From Microbacterium sediminis (GTDB lineage: Bacteria; Actinomycetota; Actinomycetes; Actinomycetales; Microbacteriaceae): a stretch of 64,000 nucleotides of DNA. Each line of letters starts with the position of its first letter. Position 1 is the first letter of the stretch. A program made the translations under genes and the position numbers. Positions 49,070 through 57,239 of this stretch are shown piece by piece. Below the pieces are notes generated by a model. It was not told the DNA's origin, made no database searches, and saw only the letters and a list, made by a program, of their open reading frames with translations. Location of the stretch: the NCBI RefSeq assembly GCF_004564075.1, contig NZ_CP038256.1, positions 2,480,001 through 2,544,000 on the forward strand, given 5' to 3'.

Positions 49070-49618
49070 TCACGAACCCGCGTCGAGGCGGTGATCGTGC
49101 ACGGCGGAGCTCAGGTGCGTGCCGTTGATCTCGAGGTAGAGCTGACCCTCGGTGACCGAGAGCGAGACGGTGTTGCGGCGGGCGAGCGCGGCGACGGCGT
49201 CGTCCACGAAGCCGGCGTCGAACGCGCGCACGAGGAGCTCCTCGGCGCGGTGGATGCGCTTGCCGGCCCACGCGACCATGAGCTTCTCCGGGTCCCGCTG
49301 CGTGTAGACCACCGCGCGGTCCGCGAGCTTGCTGCCGAAATGGAGGCGCTCGGCGTCGGGCGCACCCACCTCGATCCACGCCGTGACGCGGCCGGTCAGG
49401 TCGCGCACGAGCACGGCCGGCTCATCCGTCGAGGAGATGCCCTCGCTGAAGGCGATTCCCTCCTCGAACTCGAGGCAGTACGCCAGCAGGCGCATGATCA
49501 TGTTGGCGTCCGTCTCGGACGGATGCCGTGCCACGCGCAGCGTGAGGTCGTCGTAGACCCCGCGATCCACGTCCGCCAGCTGCACGTCGAACGTGTACAT
49601 CGTCGCTCCGAGGGCCAT
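49070..49618 (-). CDS. YaeQ-family protein
   Basis: A 182-residue protein matching YaeQ: MALGATMYTFDVQLADVDRG (as MALKATIYKATVNVAD in Escherichia coli), LTLRVARHPSETDANMIMRLLAYCLEFEEGIAFSEGISSTDEPAV, and VTAWIEVGAPDAERLHFGSK. The fold is restriction-endonuclease-like (PD-(D/E)XK) but function is unknown; an early claim as RfaH-like antiterminator was not upheld, as far as I recall. The start at 49618 follows the family; a second ATG at 49600 has a better GGAG site. A 140-base gap without features separates it from the Cys-rich gene. Confidence 0.87.
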   Translation of the reverse strand: MALGATMYTFDVQLADVDRGVYDDLTLRVARHPSETDANMIMRLLAYCLEFEEGIAFSEGISSTDEPAVLVRDLTGRVTAWIEVGAPDAERLHFGSKLADRAVVYTQRDPEKLMVAWAGKRIHRAEELLVRAFDAGFVDDAVAALARRNTVSLSVTEGQLYLEINGTHLSSAVHDHRLDAGS

Positions 49619-49656
49619 GAGGTTTGAGCCTACGCGGCCCGATCCGGCACGCGGCG

Positions 49657-50433
49657 CTACGCCGCGAAGGCGGCGGGCGTGGTGCCGAGGGTGCGCCGGA
49701 AGTGGCGCGTCAGGTGCGCCTGATCGTGGAAGCCGACGGCGACGGCCGTCTCGGCCGGCGACAGTCCGCCCAGCAACAGCCGCCGCGCGCGATCGACGCG
49801 GCGGCCCGTCACATACCGGTGCGGCGCGATCCCGTAGGCCCGCGAGAAGGCGCGCACGAGGTGGCTCGGGTGCGCGCCGAGGATGCGCGCCGCCTCGGCG
49901 ATCGTGAACGACTCCGTCAGGCGGTCATCGAGCAGCACGCGCAGCCGCCGCGCGAGGGGCGTGTCGCGGGCCGATCCGCTCGGCGACCCGAACCGATCGC
50001 GCACGATGTCGGCGAGCGCGAGCACGCCTCCCTCGGCGGCCATCGCGTCGCCGGGATTCCGCAGCGCCTCGTGCACGCCGCGGACCACGCGGAGCGCGCG
50101 CGGATCACCTAGCGCAGGACTGTGCACCGCGGCATCGACCGCGGAGGCCGGGAGCCAGTCGGCGTCGAGGTACAGCACGCGCTTGCGGAACGCGGTGCCC
50201 GCGATCGCGGATCGGCCGTCGTGCGGCACGTGGGGCGGCAGGATCGTCAGCGCGGACGGTTCGGCATGGTGCGTCGCGTGACCCAGGTCGTACACGACGG
50301 CGCCGGAATCGATCAGCAGCACCGCCCAGTCTCCGTGGGTGTGGGCGGGGTAGCTGTGCTGCTCGAAGCGGGCGTGCAGCACCTCGCTCACGAGCGGCAC
50401 GTCGGGATGCCACGCCTCCACGCGATCGGCCAT
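49657..50433 (-). CDS. AraC-family transcriptional regulator
   Basis: A 258-residue regulator with an N-terminal cupin-type ligand domain (ARFEQHSYPAHTHGDWAVLLIDSGAVVYDL) and a C-terminal AraC double HTH (FTIAEAARILGAHPSHLVRAFSRAYGIAPHRYVTGRRVDRARRLLLGGLSPAETAVAVGFHDQAHLTRHFRRTLGTTPAAF). It diverges from a methyltransferase gene; its ATG at 50433 lies within a 27-bp sequence that recurs at 51239, before a DUF2000 gene. AraC/DUF2000 pairs are common in actinobacteria, so DUF2000 is probably its original target. Confidence 0.9.
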   Translation of the reverse strand: MADRVEAWHPDVPLVSEVLHARFEQHSYPAHTHGDWAVLLIDSGAVVYDLGHATHHAEPSALTILPPHVPHDGRSAIAGTAFRKRVLYLDADWLPASAVDAAVHSPALGDPRALRVVRGVHEALRNPGDAMAAEGGVLALADIVRDRFGSPSGSARDTPLARRLRVLLDDRLTESFTIAEAARILGAHPSHLVRAFSRAYGIAPHRYVTGRRVDRARRLLLGGLSPAETAVAVGFHDQAHLTRHFRRTLGTTPAAFAA

Positions 50434-50453
50434 GCAAGAAACGTACAAGACCC
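50427..50453. repeat. 27-bp direct repeat, left copy
   Basis: CGGCCATGCAAGAAACGTAC plus AAGACCC, identical to 51239-51265 and imperfectly alike for about 18 more bases. It contains the AraC start codon and its near promoter. The two copies bracket the methyltransferase gene. Confidence 0.9.
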
Positions 50454-50485
50454 CCGGGTGGGGGCGGCAACGGTACCGTGGGCGC

Positions 50486-51223
50486 ATGCCGAACGAGAAG
50501 CTCGCGAGATCGTTCGAGTCCACGGGCGAGGACTATGACCGATACCGCCCGGGGTTTCCGATCGAAGCCGCGGACGCGATCGCACCGATGGGAGTGCCGG
50601 TCGCCCTTGACCTCGGAGCCGGTACCGGCAAGTTCACGGAGCGGCTGGTGGATCGCGCCGACCGAGTGCTCGCGGTCGATCCGTCGGCACGGATGCTCGC
50701 GGTGCTCCGCGCGAAGCTGCCCTCCGTCGAGACGCACATCGGCACGGCCGAGCACATCCCGGTACCGGATGACTCGGTCGATCTCGTGACGGTCGCGCAA
50801 GCATTCCATTGGTTCGACCGAGAGCGGGCATGCGCCGAGATCCTCCGAGTGCTGGTGCCGCACGGTCGGCTGGCATTGCTGTGGAACGGCCCCGATCCCG
50901 CGTGCGCCTGGGATCAGGCCTGCTATCGCGTCGCTCACCCATGGGTGAGCGACTCATCGCTCGCGCCCGCCCCGGCCGACGATTCGCTGCCCGGATTCGA
51001 GCTGCGGGCTCGCACGGCGATCTCCTGGACGGATCAAGTGACCCGCTCGGACTATCTTGCGCGCTGGCAGACCGTGAGCACGTTCCTCGCTGCGGAGCCT
51101 GCGGAGCGCGACGCCATGACCAGCGAGATCGAACGGATTCTCGACACGGATCTCGACGTCGCGGGGCGCGAGACCTTCGACCTCCCGCACGTCACCGACG
51201 TCTACGTGTACGGCGCGCTCTGA
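50486..51223 (+). CDS. SAM-dependent methyltransferase
   Basis: A 245-residue class I methyltransferase. LDLGAGTGKFTERLVDRADRVLAVDPSARMLAVLR (motif I and the acidic residue after strand 2), GTAEHIPVPDDSVDLVTVAQAFHWFDRERACAEILRVLVPHGRLALLWN follow the usual order. The N-terminus (KLARSFESTGEDYDRYRPGFP) is typical for ubiquinone/trans-aconitate-type methyltransferases. Substrate unknown. The gene and its promoter sit between two copies of a 27-bp repeat, so it looks inserted between the AraC gene and its DUF2000 target. Confidence 0.88.
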   Translation: MPNEKLARSFESTGEDYDRYRPGFPIEAADAIAPMGVPVALDLGAGTGKFTERLVDRADRVLAVDPSARMLAVLRAKLPSVETHIGTAEHIPVPDDSVDLVTVAQAFHWFDRERACAEILRVLVPHGRLALLWNGPDPACAWDQACYRVAHPWVSDSSLAPAPADDSLPGFELRARTAISWTDQVTRSDYLARWQTVSTFLAAEPAERDAMTSEIERILDTDLDVAGRETFDLPHVTDVYVYGAL

Positions 51224-51238
51224 CGGCCGGGCGTCCGG

Positions 51239-51265
51239 CGGCCATGCAAGAAACGTACAAGACCC
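51239..51265. repeat. 27-bp direct repeat, right copy
   Basis: Identical to 50427-50453. It lies 30 bases before the DUF2000 start codon. The distance between copies is 812 bases. Confidence 0.9.
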
Positions 51266-51294
51266 GCGGGCAGGCGCGGCGCGAGACTGACGCC

Positions 51295-51744
51295 ATGACC
51301 GATCCCTCCGTCACCACCGATGCGCCCGCTGCCGTCCGCTTCGACACGAAGGTCGTCGTCGTCCTCCGCGCCGGCCTGCTGCCGTGGCAGGAGCTCAATG
51401 TGACCGCGTTCCTCATGAGCGGGATCTCGACGAGCGCCCCGGGCCTCACGGGCGAGCCCTACCGCGACGCCGACGACACCGAGTACCTGCCGATGCTGCG
51501 CCAGCCGGTGGTCGTGATGACCGCCGACGCCGCCACGCTCGCCGCCGCCCGCGCCAAGGCGATCGCGCGCGAGATCCCCGCGGCGATCTATACGGAGGAG
51601 CTCTTCGCGACGGGACACGACGCCGCCAACCGCGCCGCCGTCGCCACGGTCCCCGCCGCCGACCTGAACCTCGTGGGGATCGCGCTGCGCGGCCCTCGGA
51701 ACGTCGTGGATCGGATCGTGAAGGGCGCCCGGATGCACGACTGA
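51295..51744 (+). CDS. DUF2000-family protein
   Basis: A 149-residue protein: VRFDTKVVVVLRAGLLPWQELNVTAFLMSGIS, then YLPMLRQPVVVMTADAATLAAARAKAIAREIPAAIYTEELFATGHDAANRAAVATV and LNLVGIALRGPRNVVDRIVKGARMHD, which follows the DUF2000 family over its full length. The fold is peptidyl-tRNA hydrolase 2-like; activity unknown. It is commonly encoded divergently from an AraC regulator; here the pair is separated by a methyltransferase gene. Confidence 0.85.
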   Translation: MTDPSVTTDAPAAVRFDTKVVVVLRAGLLPWQELNVTAFLMSGISTSAPGLTGEPYRDADDTEYLPMLRQPVVVMTADAATLAAARAKAIAREIPAAIYTEELFATGHDAANRAAVATVPAADLNLVGIALRGPRNVVDRIVKGARMHD

Positions 51745-51751
51745 CCGGGAG

Positions 51752-52450
51752 TCAGCCGCGCTTCCGGGACAGCTCTCCCCAGGATCCGAGGGGCATGTCG
51801 ATCGCCCTCTCGTACGTGGCGACATCGATCAGCCCGCGGTCATGCAGCACGTGCAGCGCGATCGTCCGCTCCTTGAGGCGAAGGGCCTCCTCCCGGCTCG
51901 CCTCCTCGGCCTCACGCTCCACCGCCTCCTCGGTCTCCGGTCGCGACGCGAGGAACACCAGCGCACACAGGATCACGCTCAGCACGGCGCTTGCGAGGTT
52001 TCCGACGAACACCGCGGTCGTCACCGGCAGACCGGGGGTCCACAGCAGCGCCGTCGCGGCGATCGACACCACCGGCGCGACGACCGCGACCGTGGTCACG
52101 AACACGCTGCGCCGACGCTTCTGCGCCCACAGCATCAGCGCGGTCAGCGGGAAGGCGACACCCGCGGGCGACGCCACACCGGCCCCGATGAGCAGCGCGT
52201 CGGCGACATCGGAGTCGGTCTCGCGCGACGCGCCCCACAGCAGCCCGAACGCCAGAAGCGGGGCGACCGCCGGCACCAGCATGAAGAACACTCCGGCGAC
52301 GAACTGAGCGACCGGCATCCCTTCGCGCGACCGACCCCTCGCCTCGGGCAGCGGGCGCGCGAGGATCTGCTGCTCGACGAGGCCCAGATCGATCGGCTCA
52401 TCGAAGCGCGCCGTCCGCGCCCACGCGCCGACGGACTCGGTTCGCTGCAT
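51752..52450 (-). CDS. Hypothetical four-span membrane protein
   Basis: A 232-residue protein: a soluble N-terminus (LVEQQILARPLPEARGRSREG), spans at ~47-75, ~83-110, ~118-140 and ~145-167, then a charged helix (SRPETEEAVEREAEEASREEALRLKERTIALHVLHDRGLIDVATYERAI) that resembles a short SHOCT-like end. Family not recognised. It is the second of two leftward genes behind the nuclease gene, 35 bases apart, and ends 7 bases from the convergent DUF2000 gene. Confidence 0.6.
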   Translation of the reverse strand: MQRTESVGAWARTARFDEPIDLGLVEQQILARPLPEARGRSREGMPVAQFVAGVFFMLVPAVAPLLAFGLLWGASRETDSDVADALLIGAGVASPAGVAFPLTALMLWAQKRRRSVFVTTVAVVAPVVSIAATALLWTPGLPVTTAVFVGNLASAVLSVILCALVFLASRPETEEAVEREAEEASREEALRLKERTIALHVLHDRGLIDVATYERAIDMPLGSWGELSRKRG

Positions 52451-52485
52451 CGGGGTTCCTTTTGGTGTCCTTTTCGGGTGTGCGG

Positions 52486-53919
52486 CTACGCCTGTGCCGA
52501 TTCGAGCATGTCATTCACGATGCGAGTCGCGGCGATCAGCTGGGCCACGGAAAGGTCGGGAACCTTCACGTACCGGTAGACGAAGGCGGGTGCGAAGTGT
52601 CCGAATCGGTCCGGGGGCCGCACCACGTCGTCAAGAGGCGCGAGGGCCTCTCGCAGGGGCGAGAAGTCGAACAGCTCGGGGTGGGCGGCCGCGAACTCCT
52701 CGCGTGCGCGCTTGTCCGAGTCGGAGCGCCCCGCAAGGTGGGGGGTCACGACGAACAACCGGAACTGCCCCTCCTGGTACTGCCAACCGGCTTCGATCGG
52801 GACGTCGTCGCCGACGCCATCAAGACGGACGACGCGCTGCCACTCGACGAGTGGATGCCCATGGGTGATGGTGGCGCCGGTCCATCCGATCCGTGGACCT
52901 TCGACGGCGATCCTCTCCTCCACCCGCCGCGCCCGCAGCTTTCGAAGTGCCATGCGGGTCTGCTTCGAATCGATCTCGGCGAGCTCCGAGTCGTCGAGCC
53001 ACGCGGATTCGTCGGGCGCGCGAACGATCGTCGTGTCGAGCAGAGCGCTCAAGAGCCGGACGACCCGCGAATACCGCCTGACCGATTCGATCTCGTAGCT
53101 GCTCCGGTCGCCGCTCTCGGCGAGAGCAACGTCGATCCGCTCGGACAGCTCCTGATAGCTGAGGTACGTCCAGCCCTCCACCGTTTCGCGCGGCGGCGAC
53201 ATGCTCAGGAGCACGTGCTGCGCAGGCGCGCCCTTCCATCGGGCGGTCTTGCCACGGTATGCGTCGAGCTGTGCCCGCTCGGGCAACGAGAACACCTTGT
53301 TTTCGATGACCAGCGGCGCAGCACCGGGCCAATGCATCACGAGGTCGAGATTCTCGCGCTCCCGTTCGACGTGCCTCTCGGTGATGGCGCTCGAGGGGTC
53401 GTCGGTCGTCAGGTCCCGGAAGACGGCAGCCGCCAGGTCTGGGAGCGCGTCGAAGAACCAGGCGAGGAAGTTGCTGTGGAAGAGTTCCCGCTGGCCGTAC
53501 ATGATCCGTGCGAGCGGCTCGAGGTTGAGCTCGTGAGCGATCGCCGCCAGCGGCTTCTTCTGTGCCCGAGGGATGCCATCCAGATAGAGGCGCACCGGGT
53601 TCGCCGCGCCGCGCGGCGGCGCGAGCCGCTCAACGCTCGTGCCGACGACGCCCAGTTCGGGAGCCGGCACACCATCGAAGCCCCATCGCCCCTTCTCGGG
53701 CCCCGCGTGCCACGCCTCGATCCGGTACGCGCCGCGGACGACACCACCCGCGACTCCGAGCGCGTACACGGCCCGCTCCCGCGTCTCTGCTCCTACTCGC
53801 CAGTACATCCGGGTCGCGTCGTACGTTGCCCGCGCGTCCGCGTCCGGCGACCAGGCACGGTTGATCACGAACATCACGGTGGGCTCGGAGATCGCGGGGA
53901 TCGGGTCAGGCGTCGCCAC
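52486..53919 (-). CDS. PD-(D/E)XK nuclease-like protein with N-terminal unknown (PUA-like?) domain
   Basis: A 477-residue protein. Residues ~13-105 (PTVMFVINRAWSPDADARATYDATRMYWRVG, RAVYALGVAGGVVRGAYRIEAWH) follow a pattern I associate with a small beta-barrel domain found beside nucleases. Residues ~130-290 hold a PD-(D/E)XK-type core: FHSNFLAWFFDALPDLAAAVF, then NLDLVMHWPGAAPLVIENKVFSLPERAQLDAY with D and ExK (IENK). The C-terminal ~180 residues have no match I know. Such stand-alone nuclease families are often defence or DNA-repair related, but no partner gene is here. Codon use is slightly less GC-biased than that of its neighbours. Confidence 0.65.
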   Translation of the reverse strand: MATPDPIPAISEPTVMFVINRAWSPDADARATYDATRMYWRVGAETRERAVYALGVAGGVVRGAYRIEAWHAGPEKGRWGFDGVPAPELGVVGTSVERLAPPRGAANPVRLYLDGIPRAQKKPLAAIAHELNLEPLARIMYGQRELFHSNFLAWFFDALPDLAAAVFRDLTTDDPSSAITERHVERERENLDLVMHWPGAAPLVIENKVFSLPERAQLDAYRGKTARWKGAPAQHVLLSMSPPRETVEGWTYLSYQELSERIDVALAESGDRSSYEIESVRRYSRVVRLLSALLDTTIVRAPDESAWLDDSELAEIDSKQTRMALRKLRARRVEERIAVEGPRIGWTGATITHGHPLVEWQRVVRLDGVGDDVPIEAGWQYQEGQFRLFVVTPHLAGRSDSDKRAREEFAAAHPELFDFSPLREALAPLDDVVRPPDRFGHFAPAFVYRYVKVPDLSVAQLIAATRIVNDMLESAQA

Positions 53920-53978
53920 GATCGCAATCTATCCGGCCCGGGTCAGGCCCGCCTCAACGCGACCCTTCCGCCGCCATC

Positions 53979-54120
53979 TCCGCGCCGGCGTCGGAGCTGG
54001 TGCGCGGCGTCCGCGCCGGCGTCGGAGATCTGCGGGTTGCAGCCCCGGCAGACGCGCCCCGGGGGCGAATTCTCCGACGCTGGCGCAGCGCCGCACCAGA
54101 GGCTCCGACGCCGGCGCGGA
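53979..54120. repeat. Nested long inverted repeat between nuclease gene and tRNA-Ser
   Basis: Outer arms: TCCGCGCCGGCGTCGGAG...CTGGTGCG at 53979-54004 and its reverse complement at 54092-54120 (three extra bases in one arm). Inner arms: GTCCGCGCCGGCGTCGGAG at 54009-54027 against CTCCGACGCTGGCGCAGC at 54072-54089. The whole 140-base block can fold into one double hairpin. No gene is visible in 53920-54173. Confidence 0.75.
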
Positions 54121-54144
54121 ACGAGCGCAGCTCCCGGACAGCAG

Positions 54145-54170
54145 AAAACCCCTGGCGAGCCAGGGGTTTT
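54145..54170 (-). terminator. Intrinsic terminator of the tRNA-Ser gene
   Basis: AAAACCCCTGGC-GA-GCCAGGGGTTTT: perfect 12-base arms with A and T runs, four bases behind the tRNA 3' end on the minus strand. Confidence 0.9.
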
Positions 54171-54173
54171 CGG

Positions 54174-54264
54174 TGGCGGTGACGGTGGGATTTGAACCCA
54201 CGGTAGGGGGTTACCCTACACAACTTTTCGAGAGTTGCACCTTCGGCCGCTCGGACACGTCACC
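54174..54264 (-). tRNA. tRNA-Ser (anticodon CGA)
   Basis: Read leftward from 54264: acceptor GGTGACG pairs with CGTCACC before G and an encoded CCA. D arm GTCCGAGCGGCCGAAGG, anticodon stem CAACT/AGTTG around loop CTCGAAA (anticodon CGA, reads UCG), a long variable arm (GTAGGGTAACCCCCTAC), and T arm GTGGGTTCAAATCCCAC. The long variable arm is a class II feature, serine by anticodon. Confidence 0.95.
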
Positions 54265-54349
54265 GGGATCGAGTTTACGCGACGTTCTCCTGCGACGCCA
54301 ATCGACGCCTGCCCGCACCGATGTCGCCGGCCCGGCGTAGCCTGAGCGC

Positions 54350-55708
54350 ATGTCGCCCACGCCCACGCGAGTGCTGTGGATCGCCGTGCTCGCGTCGTTC
54401 GTCGCGTTCCTCGACGGGACGATCGTGAACGTCGCGCTGCCGGCGATCGATCGCGAGCTGGGCGGCGGGCTGTCGACGCAGCAGTGGGTGGTCGACGGGT
54501 ACCTCGTCACGCTCGGCGCGCTGATCCTCGTCGCCGGCTCGGTGAGCGACGCGTTCGGGCGGGCGCTCGTGCTGCGGATCGGACTGATCGGGTTCGGGAT
54601 CGCCTCCCTGGCGATCGCGCTGGCGCCGGATCCGCTCATCCTCGTGATCGCGCGCATGCTGCAGGGCGCCGCGGGCGCGTTCCTCGTGCCGAGCTCGCTC
54701 GCCCTCATCACGTCGACGTTCGAGGGACCGGCGCAGTCCCGGGCGATCGGCACGTGGACGTCGCTGACCACGGGCGCGATGATCGCGGGTCCGCTCATCG
54801 GCGGGCTGCTCGTCGACCTCGCCAGCTGGCGGCTGGCGTTCCTCATCAACGTCATCCCGATCGGCATCACGCTGTGGCTCATGCGCGACCTCGCCGATCC
54901 CCCGCGGCACGCCGATGCCCGCATCGACCTGATCGGCGCCGCGCTGTGTGTGCTTGGCTTCGGCGGGCTCGTGTTCGGGCTCATCGAGCAGCCCAACCTC
55001 GGCTGGTCGCATCCGGCGATCATCGGCTCGCTCGCCGCCGGCACCGTCCTGTTCGCCCTCTTCCTGTTGCGCCAGCGCACCGCGCGCCACCCGATCATGC
55101 CGCTCGACGTATTCCGCGTGCGCAACTTCTGGACCGGCAACGTCGCGACCGCCCTCATCTACGGCGCGCTCTCGCTCAACGGCTTCGTCGTGGCGATCTA
55201 CCTCCAGCAGGGCGCCGGCCTGTCGGCGACGCTCGCGGGCCTCGCCAGCCTGCCGACGACGATCCTCATGATCCTGCTGAGCTCGCGGATCGGTGCCCTG
55301 TCGGGCCGCTGGGGCGCGCGGATCTTCATGACGGTCGGGCCGATCGTCATGGGCGTCGGATCGCTCCTGCTGCTGAGCGTCGCCCCCGCGTTCGACTACT
55401 GGTGGCAAGTGCTGCCGTCGATGATCGTCTTCGGCCTCGGCCTGTCGATCACCGTGTCACCGCTGACCGCCGCGATTCTCGGGGCGATCGAGCCGGCCCG
55501 CAGCGGCATCGCGAGCGCCGTCAACAACGCCGTCTCGCGCGTCGCGGGGCTCGTGGCCGTCGCGGCGATCGGCACGATCGTGGGCGGCACGCTCGACCTC
55601 GACGGCTTCCACCGCGCCGCGATCGTGGTGGCGGCCCTCATGGTCGCCGGCGGCGTGGTGTCGTGGCTCGGGATCCGCGACCGGGGGTCCTCGCCCGTCG
55701 ACGGCTGA
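54350..55708 (+). CDS. MFS drug-type exporter, DHA2 (EmrB/QacA) family
   Basis: A 452-residue transporter with 14 predicted spans. VLASFVAFLDGTIVNVALPAIDREL (Asp in span 1), SVSDAFGRALVLRIGLIGFGIASL and ARMLQGAAGAFLVPSSLALI mark the DHA2 subfamily; the motif C-like GPLIGGLLVDLASWRLAFLINVIPIGI supports an exporter. It stands alone 85 bases after tRNA-Ser on the opposite strand, with no regulator beside it. Substrate unknown. Confidence 0.88.
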   Translation: MSPTPTRVLWIAVLASFVAFLDGTIVNVALPAIDRELGGGLSTQQWVVDGYLVTLGALILVAGSVSDAFGRALVLRIGLIGFGIASLAIALAPDPLILVIARMLQGAAGAFLVPSSLALITSTFEGPAQSRAIGTWTSLTTGAMIAGPLIGGLLVDLASWRLAFLINVIPIGITLWLMRDLADPPRHADARIDLIGAALCVLGFGGLVFGLIEQPNLGWSHPAIIGSLAAGTVLFALFLLRQRTARHPIMPLDVFRVRNFWTGNVATALIYGALSLNGFVVAIYLQQGAGLSATLAGLASLPTTILMILLSSRIGALSGRWGARIFMTVGPIVMGVGSLLLLSVAPAFDYWWQVLPSMIVFGLGLSITVSPLTAAILGAIEPARSGIASAVNNAVSRVAGLVAVAAIGTIVGGTLDLDGFHRAAIVVAALMVAGGVVSWLGIRDRGSSPVDG

Positions 55709-55742
55709 CGGGAATGTCGGAGGGCGACCGTAGCCTGGATCC

Positions 55743-57098
55743 ATGGCCTCGAAACGACCCGCCCCCGCCGCCTTCCGCTGCACGGAGTGCGGCTGGACGG
55801 CCGCCAAGTGGGTGGGCCGCTGCGGCGAGTGCCAGCAGTGGGGCACGGTCGTCGAGGCGGCGCAGCCGCAGGGGATCACTCGCCGCGTCGAGTCGATGAT
55901 CCCCACGGCCGCCGCGATGCCGATCACCCGCGTCGAGACCAAGGACGCCCCGCGCCGGCCCAGCGGCATCGGCGAGTTCGATCGGGTGCTCGGCGGCGGC
56001 GTCGTGCCCGGCGCGGCGATCCTGCTGTCCGGCGAACCCGGCGTGGGCAAGTCGACGCTGCTGCTCGAGGTCGCCGCCCGCGCCGCGGTCGAGGGGCGCC
56101 GCGTGCTCTACGTCAGCGCCGAGGAGTCCCCGGCACAGGTGCGACTGCGGGCCGAGCGCACCGGCGCGCTCCACGATGAGCTCTTCCTCGCCAGCGAGAC
56201 GGATCTCGCCACCATCCTCGGTCACATCGACTCCGTGCAGCCGGAGCTCGTGATCGTCGACTCCGTGCAGACCGTGTCGTCGTCGCTGTCGGAGGGCGCG
56301 GCCGGCATGCCGGGGCAGGTGCGCGAGGTCGCCTCCACGCTCATCCGCGTGGCCAAGGAGCGCGATCTGCCGATCATCCTCGTCGGGCACGTCACGAAGG
56401 ACGGCCAGGTGGCCGGCCCCCGGCTGCTCGAGCACCTCGTCGACGTCGTGTGCCAGTTCGAGGGCGATCGGCAGACCGCCCTGCGCTTCGTCCGTGCGCT
56501 GAAGAACCGGTTCGGCCCGACCGACGAGGTCGGCTGCTTCGAGATGACCGGCGACGGCATCGCGGAGGTGCCCGATCCGAGCGGGCTGTTCCTCTCGCAG
56601 GGTTCCCCCGAGCCCGGCACGTGCGTCGCCATCGCCCTCGAGGGCCGCCGCGCGCTCCCGGTCGAGGTGCAGGCGCTCACCATCCCGACGAGCGCCCCGA
56701 ACCCGCGGCGCGTGGTGCACGGCGTCGACTCCTCGCGCGTGGCCATGGTGCTGGCGATCCTCGAGCGACGGGCGGGCATCAAGACGAGCGATCAGGACGT
56801 GTACGTCTCCACCGTGGGCGGGGTGCGGTTCACCGAGCCGGCGGCCGATCTGGCGATCGCGGTTGCCGTGGCCGGGTCGGTGCTGGGCTTCAAGGTCGCG
56901 CGCGAGGTCGCGGCCGTCGGCGAGCTCAGCCTCGCGGGTGAGGTGCGGCCCGTGACCCAGGCGGCGCAGCGGCGCACCGAGGCCGCGCGCCTGGGCTATC
57001 GGCACGTGGTTGACGACGGCGCCAAGCGCCTGCGCGCCGCGCTCGAGCAGATCCGCGCCCACGCGCCGCGGACCCTCGACGACGTGCCCGCGTTCTGA
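55743..57098 (+). CDS. radA: DNA repair protein RadA
   Basis: A 451-residue RadA/Sms. Zinc finger with Cys13, 16, 27, 30 (CTEC, CGEC), Walker A GEPGVGKS (97-104), LVIVDSVQT Walker B, the RadA motif KNRFGPTDEVGCFEM, and a C-terminal Lon-protease-like domain (VYVSTVGGVRFTEPAADLAIAVAVAGS). RadA helps process branched recombination intermediates as a DnaB-type helicase. Full length and motifs are standard. It follows the MFS gene by 34 bases on the same strand and may be cotranscribed. Confidence 0.96.
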   Translation: MASKRPAPAAFRCTECGWTAAKWVGRCGECQQWGTVVEAAQPQGITRRVESMIPTAAAMPITRVETKDAPRRPSGIGEFDRVLGGGVVPGAAILLSGEPGVGKSTLLLEVAARAAVEGRRVLYVSAEESPAQVRLRAERTGALHDELFLASETDLATILGHIDSVQPELVIVDSVQTVSSSLSEGAAGMPGQVREVASTLIRVAKERDLPIILVGHVTKDGQVAGPRLLEHLVDVVCQFEGDRQTALRFVRALKNRFGPTDEVGCFEMTGDGIAEVPDPSGLFLSQGSPEPGTCVAIALEGRRALPVEVQALTIPTSAPNPRRVVHGVDSSRVAMVLAILERRAGIKTSDQDVYVSTVGGVRFTEPAADLAIAVAVAGSVLGFKVAREVAAVGELSLAGEVRPVTQAAQRRTEAARLGYRHVVDDGAKRLRAALEQIRAHAPRTLDDVPAF

Positions 57099-57125
57099 CG
57101 GCGGGCGGCCACGGCCGGGAGCCGC

Positions 57126-57227
57126 TTAGCGGGAGCGGCGCGCACGCCCCCGGCGCGACGTCCAGAACGTCAGCAGCGGGATCAGCACGCCGGCCAGGCA
57201 CACGGCGAAGACGAGCCAGTCGTTCAT
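57126..57227 (-). CDS. 33-residue single-span membrane peptide
   Basis: MNDWLVFAVCLAGVLIPLLT, then FWTSRRGRARRSR and stop. One hydrophobic span followed by a strongly basic end, as in many actinobacterial small membrane proteins. ATG 57227 lies between the SseB-like gene (ends 57240) and radA (convergent). No ribosome site stands out except GACACTGACGGC upstream, so expression would depend on coupling. Support is only the clean topology. Confidence 0.4.
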   Translation of the reverse strand: MNDWLVFAVCLAGVLIPLLTFWTSRRGRARRSR

Positions 57228-57239
57228 GCCGTCAGTGTC

